From assembly GCA_902781245.1 (NCBI GenBank), contig CACZIP010000037.1, positions 1 through 11,288 on the forward strand: a DNA stretch of 11,288 nucleotides, read 5' to 3'. Positions 1 to 6,268 of the stretch are shown piece after piece. The notes under the pieces are model-generated. The model had not been told where the DNA came from, searched no databases, and saw only the letters and a list, made by a program, of their open reading frames with translations. Position numbers and translations under genes: made by a program. Within the stretch, counting starts at the first letter, position 1, and each line of letters opens with the position of its first letter. This DNA is from an uncultured Coriobacteriaceae bacterium (GTDB lineage: Bacteria; Actinomycetota; Coriobacteriia; Coriobacteriales; Eggerthellaceae).

Positions 1-134
1 TTTTAAATTTCTTAACGTTCTTATGCTTTAAGGAAGATTTTCTTAAATTGATCATTAATTTATCCGCATAATTTATTTAAATCCTCCGAGTATTCTATAG
101 ACAATTAAAATTTAAGAAAAAAGGAGAGATGTAA

Positions 135-194
135 ATGAGAAAAATGATATTTATTGCTAACGGTAATCAAAGAAGAAAAAGGCAATTAAACTAG
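135..194 (+). CDS. Possible 19-residue basic peptide
   Basis: A short frame, MRKMIFIANG then NQRRKRQLN, starts at an ATG six bases after a strong AAGGAGAG ribosome binding site (121-128). An ATG-TAA start-stop pair at 129-134 lies immediately in front of it. The peptide has a short hydrophobic patch (residues 4-8) and a very basic end (RRKR). Downstream come about 60 bases without coding signal and then a terminator, so the transcript would be only about 200 nt. I do not recognise the peptide. It could be a leader peptide, a small toxin-like or membrane-active peptide, or chance. The good ribosome binding site is the main argument for it. Confidence 0.35.
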   Translation: MRKMIFIANGNQRRKRQLN

Positions 195-254
195 TAAATT
201 CTAATTTAGCATGATAACAAATTCTTAAATTACACACCCAATCCCCTTGAAACG

Positions 255-300
255 AAAAGATTCCTGAAACTCGGTTACGAATTTCGGGGATCTTTTTATT
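255..300. terminator. Bidirectional intrinsic terminator
   Basis: The arms 259-273 and 278-292 pair around a GTTA loop. On the + strand there are two G-U pairs and one mismatch. An A-run lies before the stem and TTTTTATT follows it, so the hairpin can end transcripts from either side. It lies between the possible peptide gene (rightward) and the 65-residue membrane protein gene (leftward, stop at 304), which converge here. Confidence 0.65.
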
Positions 301-303
301 GCT

Positions 304-501
304 TTAAAATCTGTGCAAAGCGACTACGTAGACAACCAAAATCACACCCAAGATTAAGAAAATAATTGCAAGAGTGCGTTGCCATTTGGCTTCGTTTGTA
401 CTGTTTTTATTATTTTTCTTAGCATTGTTTTGCTTTTCGTTTAAGTATCTAAAGTATGAAATTGCCGCTACAAACAGGCAAAGAATTCCAATTATTAACA
501 T
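304..501 (-). CDS. Small protein with two membrane segments, unknown function
   Basis: The 65-residue product begins MLIIGILCLFVAAISYF, a hydrophobic helix (about residues 1-20). A hydrophilic Asn/Lys-rich loop follows (about 21-39), then a second long hydrophobic helix (about 43-62) ending in HRF. This predicts a small inner-membrane hairpin protein. The ATG start is backed by a GAGAGGA ribosome binding site and by a promoter at 538-566. The lysine/asparagine and A/T-ending codon use is unlike that of the genes after 610, consistent with a foreign origin. It has its own promoter, so it need not depend on the upstream regulator genes. I do not recognise a family; an immunity or accessory protein is possible but there is no direct evidence. 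Confidence 0.65.
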   Translation of the reverse strand: MLIIGILCLFVAAISYFRYLNEKQNNAKKNNKNSTNEAKWQRTLAIIFLILGVILVVYVVALHRF

Positions 502-537
502 AAGAGTCCTCTCAAAAATCTGTATCTTTTTTATCTA

Positions 538-566
538 ATTTTACGCAAAAAAATAAAACTCTTCAA
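538..566 (-). promoter_or_regulatory. Sigma-70-type promoter for the 65-residue protein gene
   Basis: Read on the minus strand, TTGAAG (561-566) is followed after exactly 17 bases by TAAAAT (538-543), close to the TTGACA/TATAAT consensus. It lies about 37 bases upstream of the ATG at 501, with the ribosome binding site between. In AT-rich DNA such matches arise more easily by chance, so confidence is moderate. Confidence 0.5.
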
Positions 567-610
567 ATTCGAAAAGCCTTATTTTTAATAAACAATTACT
601 GGTTCATTAG

Positions 611-787
611 TTATGACGTTGTCCCAAACGCTTCTGCGATTGCGGCCGCATGCTCGAGGTCGGGCGCAGTCGCGCCCGATTCCCATTTTGCCACTGTCTG
701 GCGTGACACTCCTGCAGCTTCGGCAAGCTGTTCCTGGGTCATATGCAAGCTCAAGCGCGTTGTCAAGATGTTCTCTGCGATGCCCAT
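611..787 (-). CDS. XRE/Cro-C1 family helix-turn-helix regulator, probably C-terminally clipped
   Basis: With the ATG at 787 the product is 58 residues and starts MGIAENILTTRL, typical of short XRE regulators. The DNA-binding unit is clear: TQEQLAEAAGVS (about residues 17-28), then SRQTVAKWESG (28-38) as the recognition helix, then APDLEHAAAIAEAFG. I chose this start because CGGAG lies six bases upstream and the family usually begins here. A TTG at 838, overlapping the previous gene's stop, would add 17 residues but has no visible ribosome binding site. The protein stops at AFGTTS, just where family members normally continue with a sentence like SLDELV. That point coincides with the switch to AT-rich DNA, so the 3' end may have been replaced. 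It likely regulates its own two-gene unit through the inverted repeat at 1037-1064 (inference). Confidence 0.75.
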   Translation of the reverse strand: MGIAENILTTRLSLHMTQEQLAEAAGVSRQTVAKWESGATAPDLEHAAAIAEAFGTTS

Positions 788-834
788 GATCTGCTCCGTT
801 CCGAAATCACAATCATCGGTCACGTGCGTGGTTA

Positions 835-1026
835 TCAATCTTCAACTTCGAAAATCAGGTCGAACTCAACGGTCTTGCCCGAAGGGCCTTGCGTTACTGG
901 AAACCAACCCACATAGCGTGCGCCTTCGGCTGCCTTGCTGTTGATAATGTCGCGATGGCTTTCCATATCAGCGTTTAATGCATAGTTGTTTTTGCCCAGT
1001 TTAACCTGAACATACTCGTATCGCAT
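835..1026 (-). CDS. DUF4177-like small protein
   Basis: The 63-residue protein opens MRYEYVQVKLG and has the layout of DUF4177 proteins: an N-terminal YEY-V strand, a central helix with the NSKAAEGARYVGW segment (family members have an AAEGW-like motif), and a final strand FDLIFEVED where others have LIFER. It is soluble, with no signal peptide or membrane segment, and its biochemical role is unknown. The ATG at 1026 has an excellent GAAAGGAG ribosome binding site. It is the first gene of a leftward pair with the XRE regulator about 50 bases downstream, so the two are probably cotranscribed. Small DUF4177 proteins often sit next to XRE genes, which supports the pairing (recalled family knowledge). 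Confidence 0.75.
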   Translation of the reverse strand: MRYEYVQVKLGKNNYALNADMESHRDIINSKAAEGARYVGWFPVTQGPSGKTVEFDLIFEVED

Positions 1027-1036
1027 CGTGAGCTCC

Positions 1037-1064
1037 TTTCATACGATTCATATTACGTATGAAA
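1037..1064. promoter_or_regulatory. Candidate operator: 9-bp perfect inverted repeat
   Basis: TTTCATACG (1037-1045) and CGTATGAAA (1056-1064) are perfect complements around a 10-base spacer. Half-sites are about 19 bp apart centre to centre, suitable for a dimeric helix-turn-helix protein. The spacer reads TAATAT on the minus strand (1050-1055), a possible -10 element. The repeat overlaps the start of the ribosome binding site of the DUF4177-like gene. The XRE protein encoded two genes downstream is the obvious candidate ligand (inference). Confidence 0.45.
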
Positions 1065-1122
1065 TGGTATGACGCTGCGAATCGGGATACCACCAACCAA
1101 AGCTGACAGTTTGTGAGTTTCT

Positions 1123-1263
1123 ATGTCACGTTCGGTTGACAGGAATGCTAGCAGAAACGCGTTGCGCAACCACGAAGCGATGGAGTCAAGGTGGGTATTG
1201 CGCGAAAAACGTCAGGTGAGCAAGTGGACGAGTTTCCAGTTGGCGGATGTGAAGAACATTTGA
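1123..1263 (+). CDS. Possible 46-residue ORF, unknown
   Basis: An open frame starts at ATG 1123 (MSRSVDRNASRN) and ends at TGA 1263 (FQLADVKNI), hydrophilic and Arg-rich. There is no convincing ribosome binding site and I recognise no family. It lies between the leftward regulator unit and the rplM promoter. It could be a gene remnant or simply open by chance in GC-rich DNA, so it is listed mainly to account for this stretch. Confidence 0.18.
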   Translation: MSRSVDRNASRNALRNHEAMESRWVLREKRQVSKWTSFQLADVKNI

Positions 1264-1280
1264 CCAGGCAATAATCACAA

Positions 1281-1310
1281 TTGACGCAGTTCACAAGCGA
1301 GCCGTATACT
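1281..1310 (+). promoter_or_regulatory. Promoter of rplM-rpsI
   Basis: TTGACG (1281-1286) and TATACT (1305-1310) are separated by 18 bases and each matches the sigma-70 consensus closely. Transcription would start near 1317, giving an untranslated leader of about 210 nt before rplM. No competing promoter of similar quality is seen between here and the gene. Confidence 0.75.
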
Positions 1311-1316
1311 TCAACA

Positions 1317-1529
1317 GTTGCTTTCAAAAGCCCCGTGAAGCAGGGACATGTGAAACGCCAACTGCCGAAGGGTCGTCCAGCCCCGAAGCCCGGCGTGTCG
1401 GCGTAGGAAACCGACAACCGCATCTGGCCTGCACTTTTGAAAACACGCACGGGACGGGGATACCCGGCCCACCAGGACGCACGCGGCCGCTTCAACCGCA
1501 ACCGTCCGCAAGAACTGGAGGAAAGAACA
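1317..1529 (+). other. Long 5' leader of the rplM-rpsI mRNA
   Basis: About 210 nt separate the predicted transcription start from rplM. The leader contains small GC-rich hairpins, such as GTCGG/CCGAC at about 1397-1415 and CGGG-GATA-CCCG within about 1455-1470. A tiny frame, GTG AAA CGC to TAG, ends at about 1406 and could be a leader peptide. L13 operons are feedback-controlled in several bacteria, so an autoregulatory leader is plausible, but I could not match a known L13 leader fold by eye. Confidence 0.35.
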
Positions 1530-1958
1530 GTGAAGACGTACTACGCAAAGCCCGGCGAGGTCGAGCGCGAGTGGCTTCTGATCGATGGTGAAGATCAGGT
1601 GCTCGGTCGCGTGGCGGCCAAGGCTGCGCACATCCTGCGCGGCAAGCACAAGCCCCAGTACACGCCCCATGTCGACACCGGTGACTTCGTCATCATCGTG
1701 AACGCCGACAAGATCCGCGTGACGGGGAACAAGGCGAAGGACAAGAAGTACTATCGCCACAGCGGTTATCCGGGTGGCCTGAAGTCCGAGTCGTTCGAAG
1801 AGGCCACGGCCAAGCACCCCGAGCGCGTCATCGAGCATGCTGTCAAGGGCATGCTGCCGAAGAACACGCTGGGCCGTGCCCAGGGCATGAAACTGAAGGT
1901 GTACGCGGGTCCCGATCATCCGCATGCAGCTCAGAAGCCGCGTAAGATCGAATTGTAG
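1530..1958 (+). CDS. rplM: 50S ribosomal protein L13
   Basis: L13 is an early-assembling protein of the large ribosomal subunit that binds 23S rRNA. The 142-residue product matches the usual length. It begins MKTYYAKPGEVEREW and carries the typical DQVLGRVAAKAA segment (about 23-33), DFVIIVNADKIRVTGNK (52-68), and the signature region VKGMLPKNTLGR to KVYAGPDHPH (105-132). I chose GTG at 1530 because GGAGG (1517-1521) lies eight bases upstream and homologues start MKTY. The frame stays open upstream but those residues do not belong to L13. rpsI follows after 10 bases in the conserved rplM-rpsI operon. Confidence 0.98.
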   Translation: MKTYYAKPGEVEREWLLIDGEDQVLGRVAAKAAHILRGKHKPQYTPHVDTGDFVIIVNADKIRVTGNKAKDKKYYRHSGYPGGLKSESFEEATAKHPERVIEHAVKGMLPKNTLGRAQGMKLKVYAGPDHPHAAQKPRKIEL

Positions 1959-1968
1959 GAGGACAATC

Positions 1969-2361
1969 ATGGCTAACGAAGCTTTGTATTACGGCACCGG
2001 CCGTCGCAAGAACGCGGTCGCCCGCGTCCGCCTCGTTCCCGGCACGGGCAAGGTCACGGTCAATGGTCGCGAGGCCATGGACTACTTCGGCCGTCAGGCC
2101 CTGATCGACGACTTCATGGCGCCGTTCAAGGTCACCGACACCGAGGGCCATTTCGACGTCATCGCACGCCTCAACGGCGGCGGCATCTCGGGTCAGGCCG
2201 GCGCTCTGCGCCACGGCATCTCCCGCGCCCTGCTTGAGGCTGGCGACTATCGCCAGGAGCTCAAGAAGGCTGGCTTCCTCACGCGCGACCCGCGTATGGT
2301 CGAGCGCAAGAAGTACGGTCTGAAGAAGGCCCGCAAGCGCCCGCAGTTCAGCAAGCGCTAA
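1969..2361 (+). CDS. rpsI: 30S ribosomal protein S9
   Basis: S9 sits in the head of the small subunit, with its C-terminal tail reaching the P-site tRNA. The 130-residue product has the S9 signature NGGGISGQAGALRHGISRAL (69-88), the N-terminal GTGRRKNAVARV, and a basic tail ending in the conserved QFSKR. The ATG at 1969 follows AGGAGGA, which overlaps the rplM stop codon (TAGGAGGA), suggesting tight coupling between the genes. The operon ends at the strong terminator at 2385-2415. Confidence 0.98.
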   Translation: MANEALYYGTGRRKNAVARVRLVPGTGKVTVNGREAMDYFGRQALIDDFMAPFKVTDTEGHFDVIARLNGGGISGQAGALRHGISRALLEAGDYRQELKKAGFLTRDPRMVERKKYGLKKARKRPQFSKR

Positions 2362-2384
2362 TTCTGGCGAAGCATATCGTCACG

Positions 2385-2415
2385 AAAAAGGACCCGTTTC
2401 AAACGGGTCCTTTTT
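2385..2415. terminator. Strong bidirectional intrinsic terminator
   Basis: AAAAAGGACCCGTTT (2385-2399) and AAACGGGTCCTTTTT (2401-2415) are perfect 15-base complements around one base. The GC-rich core flanked by A and T runs can end rpsI transcripts (rightward) and permease transcripts (leftward). Confidence 0.9.
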
Positions 2416-2429
2416 CTTGTCTGTTGAGG

Positions 2430-2458
2430 CGGCCAAAAGGGGCAACCCCTTTTGGCCG
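2430..2458. repeat. Second strong stem-loop between rpsI and the permease gene
   Basis: CGGCCAAAAGGGG (2430-2442) and CCCCTTTTGGCCG (2446-2458) form a perfect 13-bp stem with a CAA loop. There is only a weak T-rich tail on the + strand (TTGCTTTTGG) and none on the minus strand. It may be a backup terminator or a 3'-end-stabilising hairpin for the permease mRNA, whose stop lies 13 bases away. Confidence 0.6.
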
Positions 2459-2471
2459 TTGCTTTTGGTTG

Positions 2472-3896
2472 TTACGCCACGAGGAAGAACTTCACAAGGA
2501 AGATCAGAGCCAGAATGTAAGTCAGCGCATATTGCTTCGAGCCCTTGCCGCTCGTCAAGTTGATGACCGAGAAGGTGATCAGGCCGATGCCGATAGCGTG
2601 GCCGATCGAGCCGGACATCGGCATGGCGATGAGCATGAGGGCGACGGGCACGGTCTGCTCGAGATCGTCGAAATCGATGCTCTTGAGGCCGGATAGCATG
2701 ACCACGCCGACGTAGATGAGGGCCGAAGACGTTGCAGCAGCGGGGATGATGGCTGCGATGGGGGCCAGGAACAAGCACAGCAGGAACATGATGCCGCAAG
2801 TGAGGGCAGTCAGGCCTGTGCGGCCGCCAGCCTCGACACCTGAGGCCGACTCGACGAACGTCGTGACGGTCGACGTGCCGGTGCATGCGCCCACGACAGT
2901 GCCGATCGAGTCGGAGAGCAGCGCTTCCTTCATATTCGGCATCTTGCCGTTGTCGTCGAGCATACCTGCGCGGGCGGCGGTGCCGACGAGCGTGCCGATC
3001 GTGTCAAACATGTCGATCATGCAGAACGTCACGATGAGCGTGATGGCTGTAAACCAGCCCAGCTCGAGGAAGCCAGCGAAGTTGAACTTGAACAACGTGA
3101 GATTGACCATATCGCTGAACGCCGGAACCCACGAAGCGGTGGCCAGGCCTGCAAACGGGTCGGTGCCCAGGAACAGCGCTTCGCCAGCCCAGTAGATGAT
3201 CGATGCCACGAGCATGCCGAGGATGACAGCAGCCTTCACGCCACGATGGGTGAGGAAGATGATGACGAACAGGCCGACGAACATCGTGACGACCGTGAGC
3301 ACCATGCCGGGGTATGCCGAAGTCATGGTGCTGGCGGCACTGCCGGCGGTCAGGGAGCCGAAGAAGTCGCGCATGACGTAGAACGGATTGCCTTCGATGT
3401 CGAACACGCCAGCGTTCGAGCCGACGCCGATGTTGAGCAGCATCATGCCGATTGCGGGCGCAATGCCCATGCGCACACCATAGGGAATTGCATCGACGAT
3501 TTTCTCTCGTATGTTACATACCGTGAGTATGACGAACACGACGCCTTCAGCCAACACGATGACGAGCGCGGCCTGGAATGACGCAACGTATGACGCGCCT
3601 GTTATCGTGGCAATCTGCGCAACCACCACCGCAAGGAAGCTGTTCAGGCCCATGCCGGGAGCCAAGCAGAATGGCTTGTTCGCGAGGAAGGCCATGCAGA
3701 TCATGGCGATGCCGGATGCCAGGCATGTTGCCAGGAAGACGGCGTTCCAGAGCTCGTCACCGCCGGCGCGCCAGCCGGTCAGCAAGTTCGGGTTCAGGGC
3801 GATGATGTACGCCATCGTCATGAACGTGGTGAGGCCGGCGATGATCTCGGTTCTTACCGATGTGCCGTTCTCTTTGAGTTTGAATAGCGATTCCAA
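2472..3896 (-). CDS. NCS2-family adenine/guanine/hypoxanthine permease (AzgA/PbuG type)
   Basis: This is a polytopic inner-membrane symporter, about 12-14 membrane helices, predicted to import purine bases with protons. The 474-residue product opens ESLFKLKENGTSVRTEI and carries the family hallmarks: NKPFCLAPGMGLNSF (about 73-87), FDTIGTLVG (297-305), and STVTTFVESASGVEAGGRTG (342-361). It resembles the AzgA/PbuG branch rather than the uracil/xanthine branch. I set the start at TTG 3896 because GGAGGAGA lies eight bases upstream and homologues begin there; the frame stays open upstream but that part is not family-like. A possible -10 (TACAAT, 3939-3944, minus strand) has no good -35, and I see no purine riboswitch in the 177-base gap to glnN. 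The substrate (adenine, guanine or hypoxanthine) cannot be fixed from sequence alone. Confidence 0.95.
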   Translation of the reverse strand: MESLFKLKENGTSVRTEIIAGLTTFMTMAYIIALNPNLLTGWRAGGDELWNAVFLATCLASGIAMICMAFLANKPFCLAPGMGLNSFLAVVVAQIATITGASYVASFQAALVIVLAEGVVFVILTVCNIREKIVDAIPYGVRMGIAPAIGMMLLNIGVGSNAGVFDIEGNPFYVMRDFFGSLTAGSAASTMTSAYPGMVLTVVTMFVGLFVIIFLTHRGVKAAVILGMLVASIIYWAGEALFLGTDPFAGLATASWVPAFSDMVNLTLFKFNFAGFLELGWFTAITLIVTFCMIDMFDTIGTLVGTAARAGMLDDNGKMPNMKEALLSDSIGTVVGACTGTSTVTTFVESASGVEAGGRTGLTALTCGIMFLLCLFLAPIAAIIPAAATSSALIYVGVVMLSGLKSIDFDDLEQTVPVALMLIAMPMSGSIGHAIGIGLITFSVINLTSGKGSKQYALTYILALIFLVKFFLVA

Positions 3897-4014
3897 TTCA
3901 ATCTCCTCCAGAGGACTCCCCTTGATACGACAGAAACCATTGTACTTTAATAAGACAGCGACGAACCTTGGGAAGAACCGCAAATGAGAACGGTCTGTTT
4001 CAAGTTTTCGCGTA

Positions 4015-4044
4015 GGCCCCGACGTGGGGTTTTTCCTGTAATAT
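4015..4044 (+). promoter_or_regulatory. Terminator-like hairpin and possible -10 upstream of glnN
   Basis: CCCC (4017-4020), GACGT, GGGG (4026-4029) and TTTTT (4030-4034) look like a short intrinsic terminator. TAATAT follows at 4039-4044, about 30 bases before the glnN ATG. No matching -35 is seen 16-18 bases upstream. Either the hairpin insulates glnN from upstream transcription, or it attenuates a transcript started further upstream. Confidence 0.35.
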
Positions 4045-4073
4045 AGGCGCAACCGAGAATCGAAGGGACCGAT

Positions 4074-6179
4074 ATGTCTTCAAACGTTTCTGAAATCTAC
4101 GGCTCGCTCGTGTTCAACGAGCATGTCATGGCCGAACGGTTGCCATCCGTCACGTACAAGGCGCTCATGCGCACCATCGAACGGGGAGAGCCGCTTGACA
4201 TCGAAGTTGCCAACGTCGTAGCGCATTCGATGAAGGAATGGGCCATCGAGAAGGGCGCGACGCACTACACGCATTGGTTCCAGCCTCTCACCGGCATCAC
4301 CTCCGAGAAGCACGACGGTTTCATCGATCCGATTTCCGATGGTCGTGCGCTCATGCGCTTCAGCGGCAAGGAGCTCATCCAGAGTGAACCTGACGCGTCG
4401 AGCTTCCCCAATGGTGGATTGCGCGCAACGTTCGAGGCGCGCGGCTACACCGCTTGGGATCCGACGAGCTTTGCGTTCATCAAGGACGAAGTGCTCTGCA
4501 TCCCCACGGCGTTTTGCAGCTACACGGGCGAGGCGCTTGACGAGAAGACGCCGCTGCTGCGCTCGCGCGATGTCATCGAAGAGCAGCTCAACCGCGTGCT
4601 TGCGTTGTTCGGCGAACCGTGGCGGCATATCGAGGTGACGGTCGGTTGCGAGCAGGAGTATTTCCTGATTTCGGAAGATTCGTACAAGAAGCGCCTCGAT
4701 CTCATGCTCACGAACCGCACGCTGTTCGGCTATGCGCCGTGCAAGGGCCAGGAGCTCGAAGAACATTACTTCGGCGCCATCCGTCCGACGGTCAACGAGT
4801 ACATGAAAGACCTCGACGAAGAGCTGTGGAAACTGGGCATCCCCGCCAAGACGAAGCACAACGAAGTGGCACCTGCCCAGCACGAGCTGGCGCCCATTTA
4901 CGAGCGCGCGAACCGCGCCATCGACCACAACCTGCTGACCATGGAGAAGATGCGCTTGTTGGCAAATCGCCATGGATTGGTGTGCCTGCAGCACGAGAAA
5001 CCGTTCGCGGGCATCAACGGTTCGGGCAAGCATGACAACTGGTCGCTTGCTGCAAACGGCAAGAACCTTCTCGAGCCGGGTGATAACCCCATCGAAAACT
5101 TGCGATTCCTCGTGCTTTTGACCTGCATCATCGAAGCGGTCGACGAATACCAGGAGCTGCTGCGCATGTCGGTCGCGTCGGCGGGCAACGATCATCGCCT
5201 GGGAGCTCAGGAAGCCCCGCCGGCTATCGTATCGATCTTCCTGGGCGATGAGCTCTCGTCGATTGTCGATGCGCTCGTCAACGACCACGAGTCTGAATAT
5301 GCAAGCGCTCACAAGGTGGCCATGGACCTTGGAGTGGCGGTGCTGCCCGCTTTCCTCAAGGACAACACCGACCGCAACCGCACCTCGCCGTTTGCCTTCA
5401 CGGGCAACAAGTTCGAGTTCCGTATGCCTGGTTCGTCGTGCAATCCTTCCGAAGCGAATACGATCTTGAACACGGCCGTGTCCAAGAGCCTCAAGGGTTT
5501 CGCCGACATCATGGAGGCGGCTGAGGACGAAGGCCAGGAGTTCGAGGAAGCGGTCATCGCCTGGATCAAGCAGACTTTGCGTGACCACGAGCGTATCATC
5601 TTCGACGGGAACGGCTATTCCGACGAATGGGCTGCAGAAGCCGAGCGCCGTGGTTTGGCCAACCACAAGACGACGGCCGACGCGCTGCCGTGCCTGCTCG
5701 ACCGCAAGAACATCGAGCTCTTTGAAGAATTCGGCGTTTTGAACGAGTCTGAGATCCGCAGCCGCTACGAAGTCAAACTTGAGAAATATAACAAGCTGAT
5801 CAACATCGAGGCACGTGTCATGAAGCGCATGGTGCGGACGCTTTATCTGCCCGCCATTGCAGACTTTGCAGCCGAGGTCGCCGAGAACGTATGGAAGGTA
5901 AAGTCGGTTCTGCCGGAAGCCGACCTGTCTGCACAAGAGCGCATACTTGCAAAGCTGTCCGAAGGCGTGAACAGCATCGATGCCTTGCTCGCCGAGCTCG
6001 ACGAAACGCATCATACCGTGCGTGCGCTCGAGGATCAGCAGGAATGCGCGAACCGCAACGCCTACGAAGTCGTGCCCTTGATGCAGCGCCTACGTGCTGA
6101 GGTCGACAACCTCGAGATTATCGTGAGCGCCAAACATTGGCCTGTGCCGAACTACAACGAAATCCTGTTCTACGCTTAG
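4074..6179 (+). CDS. glnN: Glutamine synthetase type III
   Basis: It makes glutamine from glutamate, ammonia and ATP in the cytoplasm, the main step of ammonia assimilation. The 701-residue length fits the large GSIII class rather than GSI (about 450-470). Landmarks are HYTHWFQPLTG (64-74), the metal-site segment GCEQEYF (191-197), KHNEVAPAQHELAP (261-274), the HEKPFAGINGSGKHDN segment (307-322), and GNDHRLGAQEAPPAI (371-385). A helical C-terminal domain (about 560-701) is typical of the class. The ATG at 4074 follows GAAGGGA. GSIII is not known to be controlled by the GSI-type adenylylation site. It is divergent from the permease and lies 89 bases before the ExbB-like operon, with no clear terminator in between. 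Confidence 0.96.
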   Translation: MSSNVSEIYGSLVFNEHVMAERLPSVTYKALMRTIERGEPLDIEVANVVAHSMKEWAIEKGATHYTHWFQPLTGITSEKHDGFIDPISDGRALMRFSGKELIQSEPDASSFPNGGLRATFEARGYTAWDPTSFAFIKDEVLCIPTAFCSYTGEALDEKTPLLRSRDVIEEQLNRVLALFGEPWRHIEVTVGCEQEYFLISEDSYKKRLDLMLTNRTLFGYAPCKGQELEEHYFGAIRPTVNEYMKDLDEELWKLGIPAKTKHNEVAPAQHELAPIYERANRAIDHNLLTMEKMRLLANRHGLVCLQHEKPFAGINGSGKHDNWSLAANGKNLLEPGDNPIENLRFLVLLTCIIEAVDEYQELLRMSVASAGNDHRLGAQEAPPAIVSIFLGDELSSIVDALVNDHESEYASAHKVAMDLGVAVLPAFLKDNTDRNRTSPFAFTGNKFEFRMPGSSCNPSEANTILNTAVSKSLKGFADIMEAAEDEGQEFEEAVIAWIKQTLRDHERIIFDGNGYSDEWAAEAERRGLANHKTTADALPCLLDRKNIELFEEFGVLNESEIRSRYEVKLEKYNKLINIEARVMKRMVRTLYLPAIADFAAEVAENVWKVKSVLPEADLSAQERILAKLSEGVNSIDALLAELDETHHTVRALEDQQECANRNAYEVVPLMQRLRAEVDNLEIIVSAKHWPVPNYNEILFYA

Positions 6180-6224
6180 TTAACGTTATTGCGTATTTAC
6201 TGGCCTTTTGTCGTGCTGTTCTCA

Positions 6225-6257
6225 TCGAGTGATAGAGTAACCATATCTATCACTCGA
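6225..6257. promoter_or_regulatory. 12-bp perfect inverted repeat before the ExbB-like operon
   Basis: TCGAGTGATAGA (6225-6236) and TCTATCACTCGA (6246-6257) are perfect complements around nine bases. The right arm touches the ribosome binding site AAGGGAG. The left arm overlaps a possible extended -10 (TG at 6230-6231, TAGAGT 6233-6238), with only a loose -35 (TTGTCG, 6208-6213). Two readings fit: an operator for a dimeric repressor covering the promoter, or an mRNA hairpin that affects translation. No T-tract follows, so it is not a terminator for glnN. Confidence 0.55.
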
Positions 6258-6268
6258 AGGGAGCTTCA

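Larger units (their letters stand above)
1..609. other. AT-rich segment, probably acquired
   Basis: This stretch is visibly much richer in A and T than all later sequence, with long A/T runs and Asn/Lys-rich coding potential. The change to GC-rich sequence is abrupt at about 605-610, where the XRE gene ends. Within 1-134 there is a 12-bp inverted repeat (TTTTCTTAAATT at 38-49, AATTTAAGAAAA at 109-120) and a local hairpin around 27-47. These could be regulatory, or simply a by-product of the base composition. I see no transposase, integrase or clear terminal repeat, so acquisition by transfer is inferred from composition only. Confidence 0.5.

Noticed and set aside
788..838. TTG start at 838 for the XRE protein
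   Set aside because: There is no ribosome binding site; the ATG at 787 has CGGAG and the usual family start. Coupled translation from the overlapping stop keeps this open as a minor possibility.
1137..1170. TTGACA (1137-1142) as a promoter
   Set aside because: No acceptable -10 element lies 15-19 bases downstream; the TTGACG/TATACT pair at 1281-1310 is far better.
1437..1529. Upstream extension of rplM to an ATG at 1437
   Set aside because: The extra 31 residues are not L13-like; GTG 1530 has a strong ribosome binding site and gives the standard MKTYYAKPGE start and 142-residue length.
1924..1968. Upstream extension of rpsI into rplM
   Set aside because: ATG 1969 has an ideal ribosome binding site and gives the normal S9 length.
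2380..2886. Antisense and out-of-frame open frames over the permease and neighbouring genes
   Set aside because: They are low-quality translations overlapping a clear membrane-transporter gene.
3897..4052. 52-residue N-terminal extension of the permease
   Set aside because: The sequence is basic and unlike the family; TTG 3896 has GGAGG at the right distance and matches the usual family start.
4080..6014. Very long open frame antisense to glnN (644 codons)
   Set aside because: It is a by-product of GC-rich codon use opposite an unmistakable GSIII gene; the translation shows no family features.
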